Origin: JBEIHI01 sp964655245
GTDB lineage: Bacteria; Bdellovibrionota; UBA2394
Length of the DNA stretch: 64,000 bases
Direction of reading: 5' to 3'
NCBI GenBank assembly: GCA_964655245.1
Contig: CAZZLQ010000004.1
Location: 6,745 to 70,744 of the forward strand
A program made the position numbers and the translations under genes. Positions 34,150-42,220 of this stretch are shown piece after piece. Below the pieces are notes generated by a model. That model was not told the DNA's origin. It worked only from the letters and a program-made list of their open reading frames with translations, and ran no database searches. Numbering within the stretch: position 1 is the stretch's first letter; each line of letters starts with the position of its first letter.

Positions 34150-35511
34150 ATGAAGTTCAAGAAGGTTCTCATTGCGAATCGTGGTGAGATTGCGTTGCGA
34201 ATCAATCGGGCATGTCATGAGTTGGGTCTGAAGACCGTTGCTGTTCATTCGACAGCGGATGCTGAGTCGTTGCATGTGAAGTTTGCGGATGAGAGCGTTT
34301 GTATCGGTCCTCCGGCGCCTAAAGAGAGTTATCTCAATATGCACGCTTTGCTCTCCGCCGCCGAGGTGACCGGAGCTGATGCGATTCATCCCGGATACGG
34401 ATTTCTTTCTGAGAATTCAGAGTTTGCTCGAGCCTGCGAGAGGATGGGGCTCGTATTTATTGGACCACCCGCTGATGCTATCGAGGCTATGGGGAATAAG
34501 GTTCGTGCGAAGGAAACCGTTGCCAAGGCGGGAGTGCCGTTGCTGCCTAGCTTGAAAGTGGTGGATGCGAAGGGGCAACCACTTTCTGAAAAGGCCATCA
34601 AAGAAGCTGCTGAGGAAATCGGTTATCCCATTTTGATCAAAGCAGCGATGGGTGGTGGTGGTCGTGGAATGAAGATCGTCAAGGACTCTTCCGAGTTGCT
34701 ACGATTGCTTGATATTGCCCGATCAGAGAGTCGTTCAGCCTTTGGTTCCGATGAAGTCTATCTCGAAAAGTTTTGTGTTGAGCCGCGACATATTGAGTTC
34801 CAGATTCTTGCTGATCAGTTTGGTCACGCAATTCACTTGGGCGAACGGGATTGCTCGCTCCAGAGGCGACACCAGAAAATCGTCGAAGAAACACCAAGCC
34901 CAGCACTTGATGAGAAACTCCGAAGTCTCATGGGGGAGTGTGCTGTGGCGGCTGCCAAGGCGGTCAATTACTCAACAGTCGGTACGATCGAGTTTCTCTT
35001 GGATAGAGACAAAAAGTTTTACTTTCTGGAGATGAATACTCGGATTCAGGTTGAGCATCCGATTACTGAGATGGTTACTGGGGTAGATTTGGTGCGTGAG
35101 CAGATTCGAATGGCTCAGGGAGAGAAGCTTAAGCTGAAGCAGTCGGATGTCAAAATGACGGGGCATTCCATTGAGTGCCGTATCACTGCGGAGGATCCTG
35201 CTAACTTCAATCCATCACCGGGCCGTATTCATTTGTTTCATCCCCCGATGGGTTTTGGTGTTCGCTTGGAATCTATCGCTTGTTCCGAATATAACGTATC
35301 GCCCTACTATGACTCGATGCTCGCAAAACTGATTGTGCATGATACCGATCGCGAGATGGCCATGCGAAAAATGGAAGGTGCCCTGAAGGAGTTTGTGATC
35401 AAGGGCGTCAAAACCATCGTTCCCTTGCATTTGAGAGTTTTAGAGGACCCCGATTTTCGGCGTGGCCACTATGACACATCTTTCTTGCAAAGATTTCAGG
35501 CCGGCCACTAA
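34150..35511 (+). CDS. accC: Biotin carboxylase subunit of acetyl-CoA carboxylase (AccC)
   Basis: AccC carboxylates biotin on AccB using ATP and bicarbonate, the first step of fatty-acid synthesis. Motifs in order are KVLIANRGEIALRINRA at the start, the ATP-grasp glycine loop MGGGGRGMKIV, HIEFQILAD, ERDCSLQRRHQKIVEETPSP and FLEMNTRIQVEHPITEMVTG with the catalytic arginine region. The ATG at 34150 matches the family start; the frame is open 72 bp further into accB. At 453 residues it is full length. Confidence 0.96.
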   Translation: MKFKKVLIANRGEIALRINRACHELGLKTVAVHSTADAESLHVKFADESVCIGPPAPKESYLNMHALLSAAEVTGADAIHPGYGFLSENSEFARACERMGLVFIGPPADAIEAMGNKVRAKETVAKAGVPLLPSLKVVDAKGQPLSEKAIKEAAEEIGYPILIKAAMGGGGRGMKIVKDSSELLRLLDIARSESRSAFGSDEVYLEKFCVEPRHIEFQILADQFGHAIHLGERDCSLQRRHQKIVEETPSPALDEKLRSLMGECAVAAAKAVNYSTVGTIEFLLDRDKKFYFLEMNTRIQVEHPITEMVTGVDLVREQIRMAQGEKLKLKQSDVKMTGHSIECRITAEDPANFNPSPGRIHLFHPPMGFGVRLESIACSEYNVSPYYDSMLAKLIVHDTDREMAMRKMEGALKEFVIKGVKTIVPLHLRVLEDPDFRRGHYDTSFLQRFQAGH

Positions 35512-35577
35512 ACCTTCTTGACGCCTCGAGTCGTCGATTCATTTCAGGTTAAACTAGAGGAATCTAGGGGGCGTGTT

Positions 35578-38121
35578 TTGGACAAGGCGAAACTATTTTC
35601 GCAGGCAGAGAAGTGTCTTGCAAAAGGCCAATATGAAAAGGCCTTAGAGGCGTTTGAGCTTATTCTGCGTTCCGATCCCAATGACTCTAAGGCTCTCAGT
35701 CGAGCTGCTGATTTGTATCTTAAGCGTGAGAACTTTGAAAAAGGCTTCGATGTCCTGAGGCGACTTGCGGAGGCGTTTACTCGGGAAGGCTTTTTCAGTC
35801 GAGCCGTTGCTATCTACAAGCGTATGCTGAAGATCGAGAAGATCAGTTCTCGAGACGCACTCATTCAAGTTCATGAGCGCTTAGCCGATCTCTATGGACA
35901 GCTGAGCTTGATCTCAGATGCCATGAGCCATTTCTCGATTGTCGTCGATCACTACGATCGTGCGATGGATCACGATTCACTTCTCAACGTTCTTAAAAAA
36001 GTATCTGACTTGGATCCTTACAATATCGACAGTCAACTGAAGCTGGCTGAGTTGTTCTATTCAAAACAACGTAATCTCGAGGCTATTAAGGCGCTTGAAA
36101 AGTTATCAGAAAACATCAAGTCTCGCGGGCATCTTCCTGATGTGATTCGAGTCTTTGAGCGCTGGGTAGAGCTAGATCCAAGCGATCACAAGGCATTGGG
36201 AAACTTAGTTCATCATTACCTTGCCGTGAACGAGCCCAAGAAGGCATTAGCTCGAATTCAAGTCGCTTTTCGAGCGAACCCCCGAAATGTCGATGTCTTG
36301 GATTTATTGGCGGAGACTTTTTTGAGCTTGAAGCAGCCTGAGAAATCAAAAGCTGTCGATCTGGAACTCATCAAGTTAAGTCGAGCCGTTGGAGATCAGG
36401 GTAAACTAGATCGAGCTGAGCGAAGACTCCGAGGAATTGCGAATCCGCCACCCAATGATTCCGGAGCCTCCTCTGAATCTTCCGGAGTAGAATTGCGGGA
36501 GGCGGCCCCCGCTTCGGCAGAGCTTCCTCTTGTTGAATCAGAACTGACTCATGATGAGAGAAAGCTAATGTCGGAAGCGGATGTTTATCTCAAGTATGGG
36601 CTTCTCGATAAAGCCTACGACCTCTTGAAGAAAAATTTAGAGACTCAGTCGAAGTCATTGGTTTTGAGATGGAAACTCAAGCAGCTGGCCCTTGAAAAGG
36701 AGGACACTGAGGCTGCCGCTCACTTTCTTAACGAGATTGTGATGTTGGCTCGATCCGCTGGAAAGTCTGATGTGGCCAAGATTGCTTCTGATGAGCTGAG
36801 CATTCTAGATCCAAATAGTTTGGCAGTGGCTCCCTCTCCTCGTGTTTCAGCGGCGTCTATGGCCGATGAAAACACTGTAAAGAAGGATTCAACTTCAACT
36901 TCTGTAGAGTCCATTGAGCTCAATGAATTTGATTCATCCGATATCTCTATTGTTTTGGATGAGCAGGAAGTCTTGGCGGCGAGTCCCAAAGCTGATGAGA
37001 TGGTGAATGAGTTGATACTCGAGGACAGTATGAGTGGTCCTGTGATGGACCTTAGCGCGCCAGCAATGCCGATTGAGGTTAACCATCAATCAGAGATTGA
37101 GTTGATTCCTGATGTTTCTATTGAGCCTGCTGAAGAGCTCAGTAACCGCGAGTCCTCCATTGATTTATCAGGTGAGGTAAGTTTTGTTGAGGGTGATGAG
37201 CCAGTTGCCTTGCTGACCGAGAGTGACTTCAGTCCGGAGGAGCTGTCGCGACTTTCAAGTCAGCTTGATCCAGAGGGGATGATTGATTCGGAAGTAGCCG
37301 CGCTTGCGCCATCCCCCCAGCTGAGCTCGGATTCGGTGGATGCTGCTGTTGAAATAGATAGTGACTTTGAGCTTCGCCAGTCTCTTGAAGAAGTCGACTT
37401 TTTTAGATCCCAAGGGTTAGAGAGCGAGGCCAACGCACTCTTGAAGTCTCTCAGTGGAAAGTATCCAGGTCATCCTCTCATCAAGAAGTTCTCTGCGAGC
37501 ACAAAGGCTGCTGCTGAAATGGCCGATGCATTGAAGTCTAAGACTACTGAGCTTGAGGCGTTGGGGCGAAAGGTGCGGCTTAATGTTCAAGAGGACACGC
37601 GCGATGCGCAGATGGGTGAGTTCTTTGATTTGGCGGCTGAGCTTGATGCAGAACTGCTGAATGACAAATCTGACGAAGGCTTTGGTAGTCCAACGAATGT
37701 TCGAGATGTTTTTAATGCATTTAAGCAGGGGGTCGCTCAAAGTGTTTCCGATGAGGATTGGCAAACTCATTTTGACTTGGGTGTAGCCTATCGAGAGATG
37801 GAGCTCTTGGATGATGCGATCCAGGCTTTTGAGTTGGTTGGTAAGCATCCGGCTCAACGAGCCTCGGCCCTTTATCAGATTGGTTTGTGTGAGTTAGCCA
37901 AAGGCCAGTTGCAAAATGCCAAAAAGAAATTCGATGAAGCGTTGAATCTGCCGAATGTCATGGCTCAAGAAAAGATATCCATTACTTATGAGCTCGCTGA
38001 AGTTTTGCTTCGACTCAATAAAAAGGACGAAGCGAAGAAGCTCTTTAAAGAGGTTCAAAAAGTTGATCCTGAGTTCAGGGAAGTCACAGAAAAAGTCAAA
38101 GCGCTCGGTTCTAAGGGATAG
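35578..38121 (+). CDS. Large TPR-repeat protein with acidic linker
   Basis: Several tetratricopeptide repeats occupy the N-terminal third (for example KGQYEKALEAFELILRSDPND). A low-complexity acidic Ser/Glu/Val-rich region follows (about residues 400-610), then a further TPR group at the C-terminus (DLGVAYREMELLDDAIQAFE and following). There is no signal peptide, so it is probably a cytoplasmic scaffold. Its position behind pilMNOPQ-accBC suggests a role linked to pili or cell polarity, but that is only context. I favour the TTG at 35578, which has AGGGGG six bases upstream (847 residues). A longer frame from TTG at 35518 lacks a ribosome-binding site. Confidence 0.86.
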   Translation: MDKAKLFSQAEKCLAKGQYEKALEAFELILRSDPNDSKALSRAADLYLKRENFEKGFDVLRRLAEAFTREGFFSRAVAIYKRMLKIEKISSRDALIQVHERLADLYGQLSLISDAMSHFSIVVDHYDRAMDHDSLLNVLKKVSDLDPYNIDSQLKLAELFYSKQRNLEAIKALEKLSENIKSRGHLPDVIRVFERWVELDPSDHKALGNLVHHYLAVNEPKKALARIQVAFRANPRNVDVLDLLAETFLSLKQPEKSKAVDLELIKLSRAVGDQGKLDRAERRLRGIANPPPNDSGASSESSGVELREAAPASAELPLVESELTHDERKLMSEADVYLKYGLLDKAYDLLKKNLETQSKSLVLRWKLKQLALEKEDTEAAAHFLNEIVMLARSAGKSDVAKIASDELSILDPNSLAVAPSPRVSAASMADENTVKKDSTSTSVESIELNEFDSSDISIVLDEQEVLAASPKADEMVNELILEDSMSGPVMDLSAPAMPIEVNHQSEIELIPDVSIEPAEELSNRESSIDLSGEVSFVEGDEPVALLTESDFSPEELSRLSSQLDPEGMIDSEVAALAPSPQLSSDSVDAAVEIDSDFELRQSLEEVDFFRSQGLESEANALLKSLSGKYPGHPLIKKFSASTKAAAEMADALKSKTTELEALGRKVRLNVQEDTRDAQMGEFFDLAAELDAELLNDKSDEGFGSPTNVRDVFNAFKQGVAQSVSDEDWQTHFDLGVAYREMELLDDAIQAFELVGKHPAQRASALYQIGLCELAKGQLQNAKKKFDEALNLPNVMAQEKISITYELAEVLLRLNKKDEAKKLFKEVQKVDPEFREVTEKVKALGSKG

Positions 38122-38133
38122 TCCTCAAAGAAA

Positions 38134-38206
38134 AGCGGGAGACGAGGCTCGAACTCGCGACCCTCAGCTTGGGAAGCTGATGCTCTACCAACTGAGCTAC
38201 TCCCGC
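38134..38206 (-). tRNA. tRNA-Gly(CCC)
   Basis: The minus strand folds as a complete cloverleaf. The acceptor stem GCGGGAG/CTCCCGC has discriminator U, and the D-arm contains AGCTCAGTTGGTAGAGC. The anticodon stem TCAGC/GCTGA has loop TTCCCAA giving anticodon CCC, and the T-arm has the TTCGAGC loop. The 3' CCA is not encoded. It lies 12 bp after the TPR gene on the opposite strand. The 14 bases at its 5' end recur at 38300-38313. Confidence 0.95.
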
Positions 38207-38262
38207 GTGGTAACCAAACTTACTCAATTTCAAGCTGGAAGTCTCTCATGTTGCTCTCCTGC

Positions 38263-38289
38263 CTCACACTCTCCACCGGAGACTGTGAG
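38263..38289. repeat. Inverted repeat (12-bp arms) beside partial tRNA-Gly copy
   Basis: CTCACACTCTCC at 38263-38274 pairs with GGAGACTGTGAG at 38278-38289 across a 3-base loop, with one mismatch. On the minus strand it follows the duplicated tRNA 5' end (38300-38313), so the two together may be the remains of a second tRNA or a distinct structured RNA. No U-tract follows on either side. Confidence 0.6.
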
Positions 38290-38299
38290 TGCCGTCGAG

Positions 38300-38313
38300 T
38301 GAGCTACTCCCGC
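38300..38313 (-). repeat. 14-bp copy of the tRNA-Gly 5' end
   Basis: TGAGCTACTCCCGC here is identical to 38193-38206, the 5' end (acceptor strand plus start of the D-arm) of the tRNA-Gly, in the same orientation and 107 bp away. The remainder of a tRNA is not present. Confidence 0.85.
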
Positions 38314-38473
38314 ATTTGCATCCGATGAGAGGCGCCATACTGCGTTGCGCTCGGCGCTCACTCAGTGATGTAGCATCATAACTACACTCCTTCGTTTGCT
38401 TTGTCGCGCGCCTTGTCTGGCTTGCTCATCCTTACAGATGATATCTATCAGTTTTGTACACCCATTTTATCGG

Positions 38474-38499
38474 GCTTCACAATTCTTATTCTGTGAAGC
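38474..38499 (-). terminator. Hairpin downstream of the MFS gene
   Basis: A perfect 8-bp inverted repeat, GCTTCACA (38474-38481) and TGTGAAGC (38492-38499), with a 10-base loop lies 16 bp after the stop of the leftward MFS gene. No T-run follows on the minus strand, so it may be a transcript-stabilising or factor-assisted end rather than a classical terminator. Confidence 0.4.
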
Positions 38500-38515
38500 G
38501 TGGCCAATGCGATTC

Positions 38516-39841
38516 CTAGAGCCACGAGTTCAAACGAAGGCGTATTCCCTCTCTCAACCGGCTTGGGACAAAGAGATAAATCAGAAACTTTCCGCTCTCA
38601 TCAAAACTGGTCTGACGAGAGAGGCGGGTGCTCAGGGCGATACTGAGTCCAATGGCGATGATCCAGCGAAGTGCCGTCGATATCTCGATGAGTTGCAGAT
38701 TGCTCAATTGATAAGTGCTCAGAAGTTCTGCACCCGCCAAGCTCCCAAGGACTGATGCCATCTGACAAAGGGCCACATATATCCCCATCAGGCGACGTGC
38801 TGAGGTGGGAATCGCGCTTTGAATCCAAAGAATGAGACAGAGATCCAGTCCCGACCAAAAGATTCCATTGAAAAACTGTATGAATCCGATCGCCATCGGC
38901 GATGAGAACAAAACCCACGCGAGGCTTGTGAGCGCAATTCCATAGAAGGCCACCTGCGTTGCTGCTGCGAGAGAGTGTTTGCGGATACTTTCCGCATAGG
39001 ATGACATGAAGAGAAAGGTGCTCACGTACGTCACGGATTGAAGAATAGTTACGAGCGCTGTGGAGAATCCAAGATCTCGCATCATATACGGAAGAAAGTA
39101 GGGGGAAGAAACGCCTGCGACGAGTCTGAGAGTAACCGTCGCAACAATGATGATGAGAACAGAGGCTCCGCTGGCGTTGCGGAGAGTCCTTGCAAGATAT
39201 GTCCAGCTGACGAGCTCAGATGATTCGCGTACTTTTGGGCGTGGTGGGCTTGCCCGAGTCGCCACAAACCAAAGTGCTGCACACCGAGCAACCAATCCAA
39301 TCGCAAACATCATGACAAAGAATCCCGCGGAGGCGTCCAAGGCCTTTGCGGTGCAGGCAGCTGCAATCGTACAGATGAGGGTCGTTAGCGAAATCCACGA
39401 CGTTCTTCTCGAGAAAAATCTTCCGAGGCGTTCTTGGGGGAGCCAGCCGGACATCCAATCAATCCAAAGTGGGGAGGCCACAAGTCCTCCCAGCCAATAG
39501 CAAGATAGGCAGACAAAGAGTGCCTCAAACAACCTGTGCGGCGAAAAAACGCTGACCCATAACAGGCCAGCCACTCCGAGGATCTGCATTCCGATGAAGA
39601 CCATCAGCCAGTTTTTGAGAGAGGCTTGTCGAATCTGACCTGGAATGAACAGATTGGCGATCGCGCCGACAAGAAGTGGACCTGTCGTGAGAATGCCTAT
39701 CTCCGGGTTTGAGAGACTCTGAGAGACAGCAAAGATCAGGGTAAAGTGCTCTGCCGTTGCAATCATTAAGCTGTAGAGGGATCCTTCCCAGTAGGAGCTG
39801 CGAAGTGCTCGTCTCCTGAGCCCCTCGCGATTAAAACTCAC
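38516..39841 (-). CDS. MFS transporter
   Basis: This is an integral membrane protein of 441 residues with about twelve hydrophobic segments in two halves separated by a polar loop (about residues 200-220, TRASPPRPKVRESSE). The loop between segments 4 and 5 has the basic RLGRFFSRR pattern typical of major facilitator carriers. Substrate cannot be inferred. The start is GTG at 39841 with only a weak purine-rich upstream region. The gene stands alone between tRNA-Gly and an unknown divergent gene. Confidence 0.85.
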   Translation of the reverse strand: MSFNREGLRRRALRSSYWEGSLYSLMIATAEHFTLIFAVSQSLSNPEIGILTTGPLLVGAIANLFIPGQIRQASLKNWLMVFIGMQILGVAGLLWVSVFSPHRLFEALFVCLSCYWLGGLVASPLWIDWMSGWLPQERLGRFFSRRTSWISLTTLICTIAAACTAKALDASAGFFVMMFAIGLVARCAALWFVATRASPPRPKVRESSELVSWTYLARTLRNASGASVLIIIVATVTLRLVAGVSSPYFLPYMMRDLGFSTALVTILQSVTYVSTFLFMSSYAESIRKHSLAAATQVAFYGIALTSLAWVLFSSPMAIGFIQFFNGIFWSGLDLCLILWIQSAIPTSARRLMGIYVALCQMASVLGSLAGAELLSTYQLSNLQLIEISTALRWIIAIGLSIALSTRLSRQTSFDESGKFLIYLFVPSRLREGIRLRLNSWL

Positions 39842-39910
39842 ATCTTTATTTTCCGCCTCTTTACGCGTTGCAGCAACGCCTCCAAGACATGAATCCTTTC
39901 AATGACTTAA

Positions 39911-40843
39911 GTGCCCATTGCACTTCGCTGGGTCTGGGCTATAGTGCGCCCCATGTTAACCGGGTTGGCTGCGATATTACTGGCCGGAGCTGTGCCTCCG
40001 ACAGTGAGAGATTGTTATTCGGTGATGAAGGATCTCGCCGAGTTCCATCTATCGCCCGACTTGCAGGAAACCTTTCAGGAAGTTTCTCAATCGCATTTGT
40101 TTGTCTGGGTTCCCGCTAAGTTCTTGGGCAAGCCGCCTCAGATTTTTGCTGAGCAATCGGGTGTTCGTCCTTTCTTTGCGAGTTCGATTGGTACTCGAAG
40201 ATTTCTGTCTCAGCTGGCGCGATCAAAAAACGCGCAGCTGAGAAGGCATTATCGTCAAATGTTGCCGCCCCGAATGTACCATGCTTGGCAAGAGGCTGAG
40301 GGTAATCTTGATCGAAATTTTTCTCATGACTTCTACATTGTCCGTCGAGAGGGCAGAGGTTTCCGAGTGGTATTCCACTTGAGACTTTTTGAAGCGGTGT
40401 TTGATCGATCTTCGGCCGTACCCTTGCCGGCGGAGGTTCTTGAAAAGTCGCTGGGTAGTGGATCTCAAGGGCAAGTGCTGGCATTGGCTCGTGCGTTTCG
40501 TCAGCTGAGCCTTATGAAGAGCGAAGACTTGAAAGCTCGAGGTGAATCTTTTGTAGAGCTTGGTCAGTACCTTGTCGATGCTTCGCCGGAAGAGGCGTTG
40601 GCATTGAAGCAAATGGCTGTGAGCTTTTTGATTCAGTTGTTTTTTAAGGAAAGACGAGATCGCCTCTTCGTGTTTGTACCGGCGAGTCCGCTCCATGAGC
40701 GGCTTTACAGTCGAGACTTTGGGTTGAGAACGAGGCAAGATCAGTGGGGTCATTGGGTCAAAGGCCGAGATCTCATGCAGGGCCTTAAGGAATTCCTCAG
40801 ACGTTCGGAAGTGCAAATCAGTGTAAAGCGAAAGAGAAGGTAG
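39911..40843 (+). CDS. Protein of unknown function, possibly membrane-anchored or exported (310 aa)
   Basis: I do not recognise this family. The N-terminus contains a hydrophobic stretch (LTGLAAILLAGAVPP) that could be a signal peptide or anchor; the ATG at 39953 would start right before it and may be the true start. The body is soluble with a strongly basic C-terminus (KRKRR) and no cysteine-rich or catalytic motif that I can identify. The stop lies 5 bp before a TetR-family regulator, so the two are likely cotranscribed. Confidence 0.7.
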   Translation: MPIALRWVWAIVRPMLTGLAAILLAGAVPPTVRDCYSVMKDLAEFHLSPDLQETFQEVSQSHLFVWVPAKFLGKPPQIFAEQSGVRPFFASSIGTRRFLSQLARSKNAQLRRHYRQMLPPRMYHAWQEAEGNLDRNFSHDFYIVRREGRGFRVVFHLRLFEAVFDRSSAVPLPAEVLEKSLGSGSQGQVLALARAFRQLSLMKSEDLKARGESFVELGQYLVDASPEEALALKQMAVSFLIQLFFKERRDRLFVFVPASPLHERLYSRDFGLRTRQDQWGHWVKGRDLMQGLKEFLRRSEVQISVKRKRR

Positions 40844-40848
40844 CAGTT

Positions 40849-41472
40849 ATGCCGAGAATCTTAGTTGATCGTCCCCCTGAAACAAGAGAGCTGATTCTTG
40901 AATCTTTCATCAATCTGGTTGAGGAGCGCGGTGCATTTCAAATCGTCTTTCAGGACATTGCTGATGCATCAAAGATGAGTTTGGGATCGATTCGCTATTA
41001 CTTCAAAAATTATGACTCTCTTGTCGAAGCTGCTATTGCGTATGTTTTTCAGCGGGCTCAAGTTGTCATTGAAGAAGATATTATGAAGGTGCGATTGTCG
41101 GGTTCCTCCAACCAAATGATCCGATCCTATGTTGAGGCCAACTTTCATTGGATGGATGCTTATCCCTCTCATGCCGCATTTTTGTCTTATTTCTATCATC
41201 TTTGTTGCACGCGTGCGTCGGTGGTCGGCCGAGATTTTTGGCAGCGTGGTCGAAAGCGAGTGGAAGCTCTTATTCTGGAAGAGATTGCTCGAACAAAGTC
41301 GAAGGGGCCTGAGGATGTTGAAGCGGCTGCACAGATTATCCACAGTCTGATCTTCGGTTCCGTGGTGACTGCGATGGCAGAGAGGTCGCCTGAGTCCTCC
41401 AAGCAACAACTGAAGGTTCTCGTTGATTCGCTGCCGAGCATCCTTCTTTCGGTGGCGTCGATCGAATCATAA
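40849..41472 (+). CDS. TetR/AcrR family transcriptional regulator
   Basis: The N-terminal helix-turn-helix is clear: RELILESFINLVEERGAFQ, then FQDIADASKMSLGSIRYYFKNYDSLVEA, with the SLGSIRYYF recognition helix typical of TetR proteins. The C-terminal ligand domain spans about residues 75-207. It follows the unknown gene at 39911 by 5 bp and precedes a structured non-coding region and an NTF2-like gene. Its targets are unknown; control of its own operon is possible. The length of 207 residues is normal. Confidence 0.9.
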   Translation: MPRILVDRPPETRELILESFINLVEERGAFQIVFQDIADASKMSLGSIRYYFKNYDSLVEAAIAYVFQRAQVVIEEDIMKVRLSGSSNQMIRSYVEANFHWMDAYPSHAAFLSYFYHLCCTRASVVGRDFWQRGRKRVEALILEEIARTKSKGPEDVEAAAQIIHSLIFGSVVTAMAERSPESSKQQLKVLVDSLPSILLSVASIES

Positions 41473-41581
41473 AGCATTGAAATAATTGATTTAAATGAGC
41501 TCTTTGCGAAATTTGATAATTAATTTGACAATTTTGTTTAACGGGCTAAGAGAGTCTCAAAACTGGATTTCCCTTGGAAAA

Positions 41582-41665
41582 GTGGCCAGGTTGAACTCTC
41601 TCTTGATTGATTTGAGGCACCGCAGCCGACGACCCATCAACTGATGAAAGGGTCGACCTGGTCAC
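41582..41665 (+). ncRNA. Structured leader before the NTF2-like gene (class unknown)
   Basis: A 13-bp arm pair (41582-41594 with 41653-41665, two G-U type mismatches) encloses about 58 bases that contain another stem, CGACCC (41630-41635) with GGGTCG (41650-41655). Inside that is CATCA/TGATG (41635-41639, 41642-41646). Three bases are shared between the outer and inner stems, allowing alternative folds. A short T4 run follows, 14 bases before the first ATG. TTGACA at 41525-41530 may be the -35 of its promoter. I matched it to no known riboswitch. It could also terminate the tetR transcript. Confidence 0.4.
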
Positions 41666-41678
41666 CCTTTTAGCTAAA

Positions 41679-42125
41679 ATGCCTTTCATGGCTCGTCCCT
41701 CTCTCGATCACTTTTTTAATCAGTTTTCCAAACAAAATATGAAGATTCTGTCTGATTTTTATCATCCGGACATTCAGTTCGTGGATCCGCTTGTGAACTT
41801 GAAGGGCCTCGCTACGTTGACCGAGTACTATGCTGATTTGTACGAGAACGTGATTTCGATCCGATTCGATTTTTCAAAGGTCCTTCAGTCGGGTGCTGAA
41901 GAGGTTGGCTTTTGGAAAATGAGAGTTCGACACAAACGGCTCAACGGTGGGGATGAGATCGTGGTCGATGGGAACTCGCATGTGATTTATGACCCGGAAT
42001 CTCAGTTGTGTATCTATCACCGAGATTACTTTGATGCGGCAGCGATGCTCTATGAGAACATTCCAGTCCTGGGTTTTGGAGTTCGGCAGATCAAAAATAG
42101 AATTCAAAGGCAACACCAAAGATAG
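41679..42125 (+). CDS. NTF2/SnoaL-like fold protein
   Basis: This is a small protein of 148 residues with the pattern of a nuclear-transport-factor-2-like domain: LDHFFNQFSKQNMKILSDFYHPDIQFVDP at the N-terminus and HVIYDPESQLCIYHRDYFDAAAMLYENIPVLG at the C-terminus. Proteins of this type bind small hydrophobic ligands or act as isomerases, but the activity here is unknown. Two ATGs at 41679 and 41688 are possible starts; neither has a strong Shine-Dalgarno, and the upstream region is highly structured. It is alone between the tetR and kup genes. Confidence 0.8.
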   Translation: MPFMARPSLDHFFNQFSKQNMKILSDFYHPDIQFVDPLVNLKGLATLTEYYADLYENVISIRFDFSKVLQSGAEEVGFWKMRVRHKRLNGGDEIVVDGNSHVIYDPESQLCIYHRDYFDAAAMLYENIPVLGFGVRQIKNRIQRQHQR

Positions 42126-42220
42126 TTTTGTCTGATTCAAGAAGCGCTGAGGGGTGATTTTAGGATTATTCGTTTTCAAGGCATTCCCGTCTCTCTATAA
42201 CTGAGAGAAGCAAGACACGT

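Larger units (their letters stand above)
38207..38515. other. Non-coding stretch after tRNA-Gly with partial tRNA copy and hairpins
   Basis: No credible gene is seen in these 309 bases. They hold an inverted repeat at 38263-38289, a 14-base copy of the tRNA-Gly 5' end at 38300-38313 and a GC-rich segment (38330-38440) of unknown nature. A hairpin lies next to the MFS gene stop at 38474-38499. The small frame that starts at 38396 runs antisense into the MFS gene and lacks coding character. Confidence 0.6.

Noticed and set aside
38396..38755. Open frame of 119 codons on the plus strand
   Set aside because: Most of it is antisense to the well-supported MFS gene, it has no ribosome-binding site and its composition is that of a shadow frame.
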